A stretch of DNA of 64,000 nt, taken from contig OX596338.1 in NCBI GenBank assembly GCA_951394405.1, forward strand, positions 1,054,001 through 1,118,000, in the 5' to 3' direction. Within the stretch, counting starts at the first letter, position 1. Every line of letters begins with the position of its first letter. Position numbers and translations under genes: made by a program. Origin of the DNA: Coprinellus micaceus. Taxonomy: Eukaryota > Basidiomycota > Agaricomycetes > Agaricales > Psathyrellaceae. This document shows, piece after piece, positions 34,347 to 45,958 of the stretch. Under the pieces are notes generated by a model that saw only the letters and a program-made list of their open reading frames with translations, was not told where the DNA came from and did not search any database.

Positions 34347-37300
34347 ATGGATTCATTCGATAACTTTCAATACGACTCGGCGTCATCCTACGGCGGCATG
34401 GGCGTTGTGGACGATACTTCATCCGTATACACCGCCAACACCCAAGACAATGTCTCGGTCGACTTGTCGGGTCTTTCTCTCTCTGAATACAATCCATCAA
34501 GTTCTGTAGGAATTGGGGAGGGGTCTGACAAGAATGGGGCTTATGAAGAGGATTTCGACGGGGTACTAGACGATCTGAAAGACGGGGCTGCGGTCGATCT
34601 ACCCCCTCACGCCTGCAGGTACGCTCGTTCATCCCAATCCGCCTACCATTACTGATAAAACACAGTTACTGTGGAATTCACAACCCGGCGTCCGTGGTCA
34701 AGTGCCTCATCTGTTCCAAATGGTTCTGCAACTCGCGCGGAAATACCTCAGCATCCCATATTGTCAACCATCTCGTTCGTGCGAAGCACAAGGAAGTCAT
34801 CCTCCACGCCGAAAGCCCGTTGGGAGAGACCACGCCCGAATGCTACAATTGTGGTAGCAAGAACGTCTTTATGCTCGGTTTCATCCCCGCCAAAAGCGAT
34901 ACCGTCGTTGTCCTGTTGTGCAGGCAGCCATGTGCCGCTATTTCGAAGGATATCTCCTGGAACGCCGCGCTCTGGGCCCCGCTCATCGACGATCGCTCCT
35001 TCCTGTCCTGGCTTGTCAAGCCTCCCACCGAGCAGGAACAGCTCCGTTCGCGCCAAATTTCATTCAAGGACATCAATCGCCTTGAGGACATGTGGCGTGA
35101 AAACGCCGACGCGACCCTTGAAGACCTTGAAAAGCCTGGCGTCGACGACGAGCCCCAGCCGATCCTCCCGCGCTACGAAGACGCCTACCAGTACCAAAAT
35201 ATTTTTGGACCCCTCGTCAAGATCGAAGCCGACTATGACAAGCGCCTCAAGGAGAGCCAGACGCAGACCGATATCACCGTCCGTTGGGACATCGGTCTCA
35301 ATCAAAAGCGTGTTGCCTGGTTCTGCCTGCCCAAGCTGGAGAGTGGAGAGGTTAGGTTGGCAGTCGGGGACGAGCTTCGCCTGCGCTATCAGGGAGAACT
35401 GCATAAGCCTTGGGAGGGCGTCGGGCATGTCATCAAGATCCCCAACAACGTGTCCGACGAGATTGGCCTGGAGCTCCGCCGTACCGAAGGCGTGCCGTCC
35501 GAATGCATGCATAACTTCGCCGCCGACTTTGTCTGGAAGTCCACCAGTTTCGACAGGATGCAGCTCGCGATGAAGACCTTTGCCATAGACGAGAAGAGCG
35601 TCAGCGGGTACATATATCACAAGCTGCTTGGTCACGACGTCGAGGCCCAGTCGCTCCGGACGCAGATGCCCAAACGCTTCTCTGCGCCGGGCCTTCCGGA
35701 ACTCAATCATTCCCAGATGTACGCAGTCAAGAGCGTATTGCAGAAGCCTCTTAGCCTCATCCAAGGTCCTCCTGGTACCGGCAAGACCGTGACCTCCGCC
35801 TCGATCGTTTATCATCTCGCCAAGATGAACCCCGGTCAGGTCCTCGTCTGCGCCCCATCGAACGTCGCCGTTGATCAGTTGACGGAAAAGATCCACGCTA
35901 CCGGGCTCAAGGTCGTCCGTCTTACTGCCAAATCTCGCGAAGCCCTCGACTCGAGCGTCAGCTTCCTCACCCTGCATCAGCAAGTCGCGAATAGTACTGC
36001 ACATGTGGAGCTGCAGAAGTTGATCCAGTTGAAGAACGAGCAGGGAGAGTTGAGTAGCAACGATGAGAGGAAGTACAAGACGTTGATCAGGCAGTGCGAG
36101 AAGGAGATCCTAGCTGCAGCGGACGTGATCTGTTGTACTTGTGTTGGGGCAGGTGACCCTAGGTTGAGCAAGTTGAGGTTTAGGACAGTGTTGATCGATG
36201 AGGCTACACAGGCCGCCGAGCCAGGTGAGCATATCTATTGTACTCGCTTCCCTTTGAAGACTAACCCTGTTGCAGAGTGTATGATCCCCCTTATCCTAGG
36301 ATGCAAACAGGTCGTTCTCGTCGGAGATCATCAACAATTGGGCCCCGTCATCATGAACAAGAAGGCTGCCCGTGCCGGGTTGACACAATCACTCTTCGAG
36401 CGTCTCGTTCTCCTCGGCAATAGGCCCATCCGTCTCCAGGTCCAATACCGCATGCACCCTTGCCTGTCCGAGTTCCCCTCCAACATGTTCTATGAGGGCA
36501 CCCTGCAGAATGGTGTCACTGCTCCCGAACGTTTGAGGAAGAATGTCGACTTCCCCTGGCCCGCCCCTGATACCCCCATGTTCTTCTATCAGAACCTAGG
36601 ACAAGAGGAGATCTCGAGCAGCGGTACCTCGTTCCTTAACAGGTATGATCCTTCGTCTGATACATCATATGTGGATTGCCACTGACGCCCGTTATAGGAC
36701 TGAAGCATCGAATGTGGAGAAGATTGTCACAAAGTTTTTCAAGAGTGGAGTTGTTCCGAGTCAGATCGGTGTCGTTACCCCGTACGAGGGGCAGCGCTCG
36801 TATATCGTCAACTACATGCAGTTCAACGGGTCGCTCAAGAAGGATTTGTACAAGGAGATCGAAGTTGCGAGCGTGGATGCCTTCCAGGGCCGAGAGAAGG
36901 ATTACATCATCCTCAGCTGCGTCAGAAGCAATGAGCACCAGGGCATCGGTTTCTTGAACGACCCCAGGCGTCTCAATGTCGCACTCACCCGCGCCAAGTA
37001 TGGTGTGGTCATCCTTGGGAACCCCAAGGTCCTCAGCAAGGTGCGCTTCTACGGAGGTTTTTGGTATCCAGGCGTTGGCTAATAGACTTTCTCCGTCATA
37101 GCACCCGTTGTGGCATTACCTGCTCACGCATTACAAGGAGAAGGACGTGCTTGTCGAAGGGCCGCTTAGCAACTTGCAGCCGAGCATGATTCAGTTCAGC
37201 AAGCCTCGAAGGTCGATGATGAAGTCTATGGAATATCGCCGACACGAGACCAGTGCGAGGGAATACCTTGCGCCCTCGGGAATGCCTGTTGATCGTATGT

Positions 37301-37824
37301 GCTATAACCAGCCTAGTTTGAACCTGAAAGCTAAACTCTAATCTACCCTTTTAGATAACGCACGCCGCTCGGGAACCCCATCTCGTTTCGATGCGAGCTT
37401 CTACCGTACTCATGACTCCTTGGGCTACATTCCATCTGACGTCCAATCCCTCCGATCTCAAGCGACATATTCGTCCAACCTCCCTCTCTTCAACGCTCCC
37501 GGTCCCTACGGCGCCGGCATGTCCCGTGGCACCGCGAGTGGCAAACGTAGCACCTACAGCTACGCGTCTTCGATCATCTCCCAGGACGCCGGCCCCAGTG
37601 TGACAGACAATAGCAGCGTCATTGGGAGTGCGCATAATATGGCATTTAGCCAGAGTGACCGGTTGAGGAGGAGAGGCTCGTTTGGCACTGCGTCGGTTAC
37701 CGGGACGAGCGACTTGGGGAGCGTGAGCCAGTATGAAGATTATAAGAGCCAGGACGATGGTGGGGATTTGGATGATATGAAGAGCCAGTATACGGGCACG
37801 CAGAGTGGGGTCACGGTCTTCTAG
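34347..37824 (+). CDS. UPF1: UPF1/NAM7 RNA helicase
   Basis: The ATP-dependent RNA helicase at the centre of nonsense-mediated mRNA decay, acting in the cytoplasm with UPF2 and UPF3 on stalled terminating ribosomes. Six exons (34347-34618, 34666-36224, 36276-36642, 36698-37040, 37102-37294, 37355-37824) give 1067 aa, normal for fungi. The N-terminal Cys/His domain starts at [18 protein letters not shown] and includes CSKWFCN...[11 protein letters not shown] and CYNCG (UPF2-binding in homologues). Helicase motifs are complete: QGPPGTGKT (457-465), LIDEATQA (DEAT near 602-605), [41 protein letters not shown] and [11 protein letters not shown]. The tail is Ser/Gly/Tyr-rich with a few SQ dipeptides. 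All splice junctions are phase-consistent. Confidence 0.96.
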
Positions 37825-39338
37825 CGGGTGCTGGCAGATTACAGCCCATTGCTCATCAAGGGTTTAACATCCGTCCCGGACTTTTTGCGTCAAGGACGAC
37901 TGACTGATCGAGGTCGGCGTGCTGCATTTACCTGCACGCGCTGGTCTCGAAGTCGGTAGTTGTCTGCCATCTGCACCAGAGCGGCCACCTCTCTGTTTCC
38001 AGGTGGGACGTCTTGACGACACCACAGCACGCGGGGTGCCGGCAACGCGCTGCATATCTGGACTTTTCTAGCGCTGCAGGAGGTGCTTCGTATGTGTCAC
38101 CTCCCCACCTTTGGTTCCTTGCGCCTCCTCCCCCTCCCGACTCTCCTCCAAGACTCCCAACGCCACTCTGAAAGTGCGGCGGAACGGAACAGTCGACATT
38201 TGATGTCGGACACATGGCGGCCCCGTTCAGGGGCCAAGTGGTCTTCCACGACCTGTCCCGTTCCCCCGAGCTCGCCAACAGATATCGGCAAGGCTTGCGA
38301 GACCTCTGTAGATCCTCCCCCTCGTTCTTGTTGGTGCACCGGGTACATGTAGTTAGAACCGATCTTGTATCTCACCTGTGGTCCCGAATTATGACTGTTG
38401 TGTGTTTGATGAATGAGATGAGCGCTGAGATGTACGTGTTCTTCCGTCGATCGTGATTCAATTAGTATATACGGATTGGTCTATTCATACTTCACCTGCT
38501 CATGATTCAATATTGTGGGTGACGCGACGACAAGGTTCTGAAAGTTCTGAAGGGTTCTCGCTGCAATTGGCTACGAAATGTGGGTTCCATGCGGTTGGAT
38601 TGGTCCATCACCGGGGACGATTGCAGAAAATGATCCCAATCGCCAGTGTCTTTTGCCGTGTCAAGTCCCATTTTGCTTTTGCTTCCTCCCCTCTCGTGCC
38701 TTGCGGTTACCCTTTCCCCCTCTTCCCTCTCCGTTGTCGCTCTTTAATTCTCTCTGGGTCCTACTTTTTGTCCTTCTTGATCCGCAATACCCAGTCCAGG
38801 CACGACCGTGCACCAGGGGTTATTCTATAGTATTGTTGGACCATCGGGTGGTCGACTCGACCCTCACAACAAAAGCGCCAGCGCCAGCGCCAATCCCAAC
38901 CACGACGATCAAGTGGCTTTCAAAGGGGCATTGACCAGGACGGCTCTCTGAGAGTTTCCTGGTTGACCGACGACCACGACAGACATAGGGGCGCATTGCC
39001 GCTACGGAACAAATTCATTCATCCCTGTGACCCCCAATTCAATACCCCCATCGCGCTCCCCACTGGATCCGGGTCCCATTCTTGTGCTTGGCGGCCTATA
39101 CCTGTAATATCGATTTTTGGAGGGCTCTTGTGTTTTGACGAACTTGCGTTTCGCGACGATATCCCCCATCCCTTATCCCCCTCGCCGACGACGGACGGAC
39201 AACCACGAATCACACGCACGCACGAACGAATTCTTCATTCCCCCTCGCTCTCTATCCCACACGTCGACAGACACGATCAAGCTCTTGAAACATACGTTCT
39301 TTCATCCCCCTGATAATCGGGAATAATCAGTAATAATC
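37825..39338. other. gene-free interval
   Basis: 1.5 kb between the UPF1 stop and the next ATG. No frame shows domain content. The stretch from about 38640 to 39338 is CT-rich with many CCCC and TTCC runs and is probably the promoter and long leader of the downstream gene. Confidence 0.4.
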
Positions 39339-40688
39339 ATGTCCGAGGGCAATACCACCATCGCCAACGAAAATACGGTACCCACCACCATTATGATGAC
39401 ACCACCCACACCCGTCGTCGCAAAGGCCAAGAAATCATCGTCGGGGGACCGTGATGAAGCCACGGCGGCGGCGGCCCAACTAGAGATCGTATTTTCCAAA
39501 ACCCTGTCGCTCGAGATCCCTCTGTCGGACCCTTCCTCTTCCATGACCTCCTCACCCACTTCCTCCCCAGTGGGCAACCTCGATCGTGATTCCCTCAGCG
39601 CACCAGGAAGTTCGACAAACACCACGTCGTGCTCATCCCTGGAGCTCGCGATTCCGACGAACAGCGCCTCGACGACACCTACCCTGCCACCCTTAAGCGT
39701 CAAGTTCGCTCCCCTCCCCGAGCTGGCCCCGCGGAAGAGGCGGTCGACCGTCCCGCTAGGCATGGCGGCCAGGACTCAGCTCGTGCGTAGAAGACGGGGG
39801 AACAACTATTACCAACAGTATATGCTGCAGGATGTGGACAGCCCGTCGTATCAGTCAGGGAACAGTAGTCCTATGTGGACGGAGGAGGAGATGGCGGAGG
39901 AAAAGGCTCGGCAGCAGGCAGTGATCGAGGCGGAGATAGAAAAGGCGAGGAAGAGGAAGGAGGAGAAGAGGCAGGCACGGTTGAAGCCGATCCCCTATGA
40001 GAAGGGGCAGGGGAACCAGCAGGACCCACTGCTGGTGTTTGGGAAGAAGGTCCAGCAGATCTGGAAGAAGGTGTCGCAGAAGGACATGAAGAAGGAGGTA
40101 CAGGTGGGAGAAGCTCAGGCTGGCGGAGAGGAGGGGACGCGGAAGGAGAGCACCACTTCGTCGAGTAGCGATGGGACTACACCTTCGGGGTACTCAACAC
40201 CGAACTCCTCCAAGCCACACACGCCCATCGACCCCAACGCGCCCCTCCGTTCGATCCTCGTCGCAACATTACCACTGCCCCCGCCACCGCCACCGCCACA
40301 CCAGTACCCAGAGATCCACGAAGAGCCGATGGAGGAGGAAGAGGCTGGGGGCGTCTGGGAAGAAGAAATCGACCCACACTTTCCTTTAACCGCATCTCAG
40401 GCTGAGGCTAAGGCGTCCTTCAACACAGGCCTCCTGTTGCCGTCATCATCACCATCCGAAACGTCGTCCGCAGCGTCATCCTTGTCAGATTCGTCCAGCC
40501 AGCAGACTAGGCGCCTTAGTACCTGGGCGTCGTCGCTGCCTCCACAACTCGAGCTAACGGGACTTACTGCTGCTGATATCGAAATGACAGAGGAGCCCGT
40601 AGGATTGGAGGATGGGTGCGCAACGCCTACGAATGCGGCTGACCGTAGCGCGGCACCGGTACATAGAGTAGAAGTTGCGGCTTCGTAG
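39339..40688 (+). CDS. conserved low-complexity hypothetical protein
   Basis: A single uninterrupted exon of 449 codons. The N-terminal 120 residues are Ser/Thr/Pro-rich. A basic block (VKFAPLPELAPRKRRSTVPL followed by GMAARTQLVRRRR) is the most protein-like motif. A strongly charged helix of Glu/Lys/Arg near residues 180-215 may form a coiled coil. PYEKGQ, FGKKVQQIWKKV, a run of nine prolines and an acidic patch (EEPMEEEEAGG) follow, and the C-terminus is again Ser-rich. The basic motif could be a nuclear localisation signal. The gene has a CT-rich upstream region typical of expressed fungal genes. Function unknown; the basic motif probably defines the family. Confidence 0.65.
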   Translation: MSEGNTTIANENTVPTTIMMTPPTPVVAKAKKSSSGDRDEATAAAAQLEIVFSKTLSLEIPLSDPSSSMTSSPTSSPVGNLDRDSLSAPGSSTNTTSCSSLELAIPTNSASTTPTLPPLSVKFAPLPELAPRKRRSTVPLGMAARTQLVRRRRGNNYYQQYMLQDVDSPSYQSGNSSPMWTEEEMAEEKARQQAVIEAEIEKARKRKEEKRQARLKPIPYEKGQGNQQDPLLVFGKKVQQIWKKVSQKDMKKEVQVGEAQAGGEEGTRKESTTSSSSDGTTPSGYSTPNSSKPHTPIDPNAPLRSILVATLPLPPPPPPPHQYPEIHEEPMEEEEAGGVWEEEIDPHFPLTASQAEAKASFNTGLLLPSSSPSETSSAASSLSDSSSQQTRRLSTWASSLPPQLELTGLTAADIEMTEEPVGLEDGCATPTNAADRSAAPVHRVEVAAS

Positions 40689-41404
40689 CGTTGACTTGTG
40701 CGCCTTGCTAGGTCTTTCCTCATTGTTTTCTATCTCTCTCTTCGGCATCATATTCCCTCCGTTCTCATGTGCTTATCCAAACTACTCGCTGATCTTTTAC
40801 CCATCTACAATATTCCCGTTTTTATTTCTATTCGTCCTTCGCATTGCTCTGCCGGGTTGGTGGTTATGTTCTTATCCCTATCTGTATGTTGTGTTAGTAC
40901 ACTAGCCCGTTCGTGTTCCTCTCTGGTCCTCTCTGTTGATACAACGACTCATTCATCCACTTCAAGGGTGTCTTTCATCTTCTCTGCCGAGTACAACACA
41001 TATCGACACTGTTCGTGTGGAATCTGCGTTCCTCCGTCTATCTGCATACCTTATCATATTTATCACGTTGTACTTACAGATCATTTCCATCGCTTCAAAT
41101 GCTTATATTCGTTCTTCCCTGACCTGAAGGATCCCCTTTAGCCGATATGCCTCAGACTATCGTCGTTTCAAAGTGGTGAATTTCAGCCGGGAAGTTGGTG
41201 TTCGGGGACAGGCGTACGAAAGAGACATACTAAACATGATCCTGCGACTCAGATAGCGAGATATACAGACCTTTCAGCGTTGCTACCTATCCTCCAGTCT
41301 CCCAACAACTCGAAGAGACTCTGGATGACGGCGCGATCGGTCGCCTTGTAGAAAAGGTCCCCACCTTCTTCACCAGCACCCCCTGGATTGTGATCGAGAA
41401 CCTC

Positions 41405-42776
41405 TTGTACAAGATGGACGCTCAACCCCAGTGAGAACCGGACTCCGACAAAATCCGAGAAAGACAGGGAGATACTGGGATTCGCTGGGAATAACAGAAG
41501 AGAAACGAGAGGGTCCGAGAAAGACCGTCACGATACGAAATGGCTTGCACATACGAGATAAACTGAGAAGGTTAGATTACCACTGAGAATCGCCGAATAT
41601 GTAGCAGGACGGTGTTCTGAGAGTAAACCGACGCCTCTTCTTAAATCACTGGCAGGCCTGTTTGTAATCATATGACCGTGGAATCGGGGTCGTTTGTGAG
41701 CAACTTTCGCTTCCTGTTCCAAGTTCCAATGTTGGTCTCCTACCACTACGATCCATGTGCCCTCTCTCAATATCTAGACACCCACCCTCCTCAAATCAGC
41801 ATGAGTTGATCTCTGCCGCAGCGTCCCATCCACATCTACTCCACCGCCTAGTCCGGCATAAACCAAAACAGCATGACCACGAGCGGTAGGTACCTTTCTT
41901 TCTTAGGCCTTTTTTGAGCGCATATACGCGCACACTGACTCGATAACGGCGTTATAGGGGTCCTATGAGCGATTGATTTAAGGAAAACCCAATCCTGTCC
42001 CGGAACCGAGCAGGGTAAGCGCTGGAAAGACTCCTGGAGGCTGGAGCGCCTTCCCAGGATCCTGAGTTCCAAGTGAGTAGGCGTCTACCTCAGTTTGACA
42101 TTTGAACGCCGTCCCCAGATCTTTACTCTCTCGAAATCCCGAGGAAAAGATAAATGACAACGCAACACCGAAACGATTCAACCCACTTCCCCGGAACATC
42201 AAGCGGCGGGAAATGGACACCGTCAGTAAACTGGCTCTCGAACGCTTAGGACATATGCATACAGCTCCCCGGCCAACGCCAAGCGGCAAAGCACCAGAGC
42301 AGTAGTCATCTTTCGCGAGGCTATAGGTGTGTTATCACCGGTTTTGAACATCTGTATGACTGGTGACTCATTGTCTTTCCTTAGGTACCATTTCTCGGGT
42401 ACCTCAGCTGCTCTTTCTGATTTTGTGAGTTCTCTGTGTTGTGCTGGTGCCCTCGGATCCACTAGCACTCGTTCTGCTATCGCGTTACGATTCTGTAAAG
42501 ATTGTATTCTCGTAATCCTCGGCACAATACAATCGTTTTAATTCGTAGTGAAGCGGTCCCTCTCGTAGAATTTCGGATTTTAAGCCCTGAAAACGGCCTC
42601 GAAATCTCTGTTCCCCTCGTATATACCCAGAACATTTCGACAGGCCTCCGATCCCGAGACGAGAGTGTCCGAGAACGATACGAGATGGTGCACTTTTCCC
42701 GCAGGGCGTCGGATGTCGTCGTAACTCTGATATCCCCATGTTTCTCGTCATTTTTCGGCGTCCGGTTCTCACTGGG
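41405..42776. repeat. inverted pair of a short dispersed repeat
   Basis: CCCCAGTGAGAACCGGAC at about 41406-41423 recurs on the minus strand within 42753-42776 with only one nearby change (TCCGA against GCCGA). Weaker similarity continues beyond the core (CGAGA, GTCCGAGAA and ACGATACGA words on both sides). The two copies face each other across 1.3 kb and may mark remains of one element. Confidence 0.4.
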
Positions 42777-43218
42777 GCTCAACACCAAGCGAGCGCAGCG
42801 AGCGTCAGGTTTTCGAGCAGGGGCTTTGTAAGCCTGAGACGCCCAGACCTCACGTGCGGCGGTCCACCGACGCGCGCTTCTCTCTTCTGTCTCCCCCCAC
42901 GTCGTCATCTATCCTATTTCACTAGCCTTGCGTACCAATTAGATAGATGGTGCACTCGGCACGTCACCCAGTGATCGTCTCTCCCTACCTAGACTCTGAG
43001 TTATAGTCAGAGCAGAGGTAAAGAATTCCCCCGTCGTTCGTTCTTCCCCTCTCCCTCTTTTCTCCTCTCTCCTCTCAGCAGGTCTCGCCTCTCCCTCTTT
43101 TTCACCCTCCCTCCTCCCTTTAACTAACCAGCAATTCCGAAGGTGTTTGGTGGAGTCGGCTCCCGGCTTTAGGAATCCCGACATTGGGTCGGCTTTCCCA
43201 TCACCTTCGGAAGCGCTC

Positions 43219-43334
43219 AGATGTCAGTGTCGCTTCTCCTTCCCTTTCCGAACCTCAACTTCTTCTCCTCCGTGTTCCCTTCGGTTCGGACTTTTAGCTC
43301 GCTCTCGAGCTCCTCTTCCTCGACACTGACATCT
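43219..43334. repeat. 14-bp perfect inverted repeat enclosing 88 bp
   Basis: AGATGTCAGTGTCG at 43219-43232 and its exact reverse complement at 43321-43334. The enclosed DNA is CT-rich and noncoding. It could be a tiny inverted-repeat element or a chance hairpin upstream of nothing recognisable. Confidence 0.35.
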
Positions 43335-43422
43335 CACCCCCACACTCGGAACTAGGATCTAGCCTGATCCTAATTCCGTTCAGACTCTCATCATCTGTTT
43401 CATAGTTATCATAGTATCTACA

Positions 43423-45045
43423 TTACTCTCCATTTATTCTACACAGTCTCCACTTACAAAGCCCGCCTTCCTCTCCCCGATCCTCCTCATCCCTTTCCTT
43501 TTCAAAGTTATCTTCCGTTTTGCCCCCCTCATCGCCTGCGATTGTTTCTACTATCGAGGCCCCCGAAGTTGGGACCTCGGGCCACAGACCGACATGCCGG
43601 TCTATTAATCTGTCGCACCAGACATCGTCGGCCAAGGGGGCCTTACCTGGAGTTCTCCGTTTCCTCCCATATCGTACCAGTCGGTTGTCCTCTTCGTCCA
43701 CTGTTGTGACGTCCCGCAAACCCGTGAAGAAAGCCCCGTTGCCCACCAGTTGAAGTACGATGTCTTGCGGGAAATAATCGACGGGTCCGTGACGACGCGG
43801 GTTACCGTCGGGGAACAACACCAGTCGGATTTGGTGAAGGGAGGGGGTGCGTTGGAAGAACGGTACGAGCAGCTGATGGAGGGCGGTGTGCGACACTTTA
43901 GGGAAGGGAGATGGGTTTAAGGCAACGGAAAATACGAGGTCGAAAACTTTGAGAGATGGCGTCGATATATGAGGAAGGAACGGTGATCCATTCAAGTTGG
44001 TGAAAGGTATACCCGAAAGAAACTCAAGTTCGTGGTCGTACAATTCCAAGGTCTTCAAAAGAGGTAGGACAATCATATCTCTCATCTCGCTGCCGGGTGG
44101 CCTTTGAGTCCGTGTCAAATTTGTGAGATGGAGATACGTGAGAGAGGGGAGTTGGGAAAGAAAATGGAAGAGTGCGCCCTGGTGAATGTGGAGGTCCGCG
44201 CTGGCATGTCTACCACAAGGCGCGCCAAGCGACAAGTGGACTATATGGTTCCACGGAAGCGAGGCGTTGTTGATGGAGAACTCGTAGGGAGGGTAGAGTA
44301 GAAAAAGCTTCTTCAAGTTGGGCATGTCGAAATGGGGGAAGCACAGCGATTCATCTCCCGAACCAGATAGCAAAGCCAGCTGTTCGAGTGCTGGCATCTT
44401 TACTTCACGGCGATGGTACTCGCGGGTGAGGAGAACCAAGGATCGGATCCGCCCTGCCTGTCGATCCAAGACGATATCGAGCAGTGAATCCGGGCGGGTA
44501 TAATTATACCCAACTTCCAAATGAAAGTCGGAAAAACTTCCTCCATAAAAGTCGCTTATGCTGTCCAAATTTGCACAGATCTTCTTGGTGATGTCCCAAT
44601 GGGACCCGTCCTTGTTCCAGTCGCAATCTGCCAGTTCGACGATGACGGTCTGGTTCCACAATTTCGATTCCTGAAAGGCCAGATCGCGCCATTGCTTGCA
44701 GACCCGGAGCAATACAAATTTCACCGGCTCGGGATTCTGTCTGGATCGGCGAACATCAAGCTTGTCTTCCTCGCAAGCGAGCTTGAAAATGACGGCTAAA
44801 AGCTCTGACGGGAGAAGGCGGATCGAGGGCGGGGAGGAGAGAGCGTTGTAGAGTGATAGGTTTTTTGCCTTCTTTTCCAGCCTTGATTCGAGATCGAGGA
44901 CGAGTTTCTTGGCAGCGTCAAGGTCTCGTCGACAGGATTGGATCTCGGCTTCGGTTTGTCGCGCCAATTCATTGAAAGTTGCTCAATCTTGAAGATTGAC
45001 TATCTGGACCCCCCGATAGAGAGTTCCGGCAGCTTCTATGTCCAT
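43423..45045 (-). CDS. F-box/LRR-like protein, possible nonsense codon near N-terminus
   Basis: A 514-codon open frame ends at 43423. It holds a coiled-coil start (AEIQSCRRDLDAAKKLVLDLESRLEKK split by positions 44950-44870), an F-box-like segment (IRLLPSELLAVIFKLACEE followed by VCKQWRDLAFQESKLWNQ) and irregular leucine-rich repeats. Its C-terminus is acidic (EKERDEEDRGEEGG). The open frame has no ATG at its 5' end; the longest reading starts only at a TTG (44967). In the same frame, 26 codons upstream, an ATG lies at 45045, but a TGA at 44985-44983 interrupts the path. Either an unseen upstream exon supplies the start or this copy carries a nonsense mutation. Its role, if intact, would be substrate recruitment to an SCF ubiquitin ligase. 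Confidence 0.6.
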
Positions 45046-45236
45046 AGTCGATATGCGCTGTGCAATGTCAATAGCTGCCCCGCATATTCGTTGCGAATCC
45101 CCTGTGTCTCACCCGTTGGTGTGCGATGTTCCAAGGATGAAGTTTCCAATGCTGCAACCCCCGAGCCGACCTGGCCTGAGGTTGTCGTGGTTTGGGGGCA
45201 AGCCAAGCTGAACAATATTCCCACGAGTACGATCAA
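45036..45236 (-). pseudogene. fragment resembling the 5' end of the membrane-protein gene
   Basis: A short frame begins with a signal-like MIVLVGILFSLACP and continues into SGQVGSGVAALETSSLEHRT. The minus strand near 25190-25240 reads CSQAGSGVGGLKASILGTSH, and the DNA of the two places shares GTTCCAAGGATG and CAACCCCCGAGCC words. No continuation of the membrane protein follows here, so this looks like a stranded 5' piece. Low confidence. Confidence 0.35.
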
Positions 45237-45373
45237 CAGTTTATATGGGCGCTTGTGGGCGCTTCGTCACTTGCCAGCCTTCCCTTGGCAGACCAGATGA
45301 TCATTGTCTTCAAGTTTGACCAAAATAATGAAAAGAAGCCAGAAATACACCCTATCTATAATACTAAATGATT

Positions 45374-45934
45374 GGATGACTTTCCATCGCGTTTAGAAAG
45401 CCAGATTATTTCTAAATCGCTGATGGCGGAGTTCGGTGGGAATCTAGCATCTAGTTTTCTAAACCATGGACCACGTCTAGGATTTGGGTTTTCAGAGGAG
45501 GCCATGCGGCGCGAATCTCCCCGTTTGCCCACCAAGAGGACGCGCCCAAGTGCCCCTGTCGTCTCCTGGTTGCCGTACTCCCTCCTAATCCCTCTGCTTG
45601 AGCTTTGGTGAACAATTCACTTCTCCCGCTCCTCGACCCACGCTGTTCGAACTCAACAAGGGGCGAAAGACACTGCTTGGAGGGGAGGCAGGACAATGCT
45701 CTTGGCATTGGATGTCCCCATTTGGAGGAAGGTGCTTTAGAAAAGCCAGAATTTAGGCTGGGAGGGGGGTCGGGGACCCTCGTCGGGAGTCAGAATCTAG
45801 GAAGGTATCTTTTTTGATGGCAGTCGCTGAAGGACGGTTGCTGAAACTCCAAATGGTAGGTGTCCTCATCGGCATCTCGGCGAAATAGGTTTAGAAAGTA
45901 ATCTAGGTTTCTAAACCGCCATGGAAAGTCATCC
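45374..45934. repeat. MITE-like noncoding element with imperfect inverted ends
   Basis: The left end GGATGACTTTCCATCGCGTT and what follows (TAGAAAGCCAGATTA) match the reverse complement of the right end (GGATGACTTTCCATGGCGGT, TTAGAAACCTAGATTA) over roughly 45 bp with a few changes. ATT flanks both termini and could be a 3-bp target duplication. The 561-bp interior has no transposase and repeats TTTCTAAACC words. It lies between two F-box genes. Confidence 0.55.
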
Positions 45935-45958
45935 ATTACTGTGAGATGTAACCGCGTG

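Larger units (their letters stand above)
40689..43422. other. long gene-free interval with small repeats
   Basis: The first 450 bp are T-rich and likely the 3' UTR of the preceding gene. No convincing protein frame exists in either strand. Two repeat structures are visible and are listed separately: an inverted dispersed pair (about 41405-41428 and 42753-42776) and a short inverted repeat at 43219-43334. Confidence 0.45.

Noticed and set aside
35060..36004. 314-codon minus-strand frame inside UPF1
   Set aside because: It is antisense to the helicase domain and reflects codon bias of the real gene.
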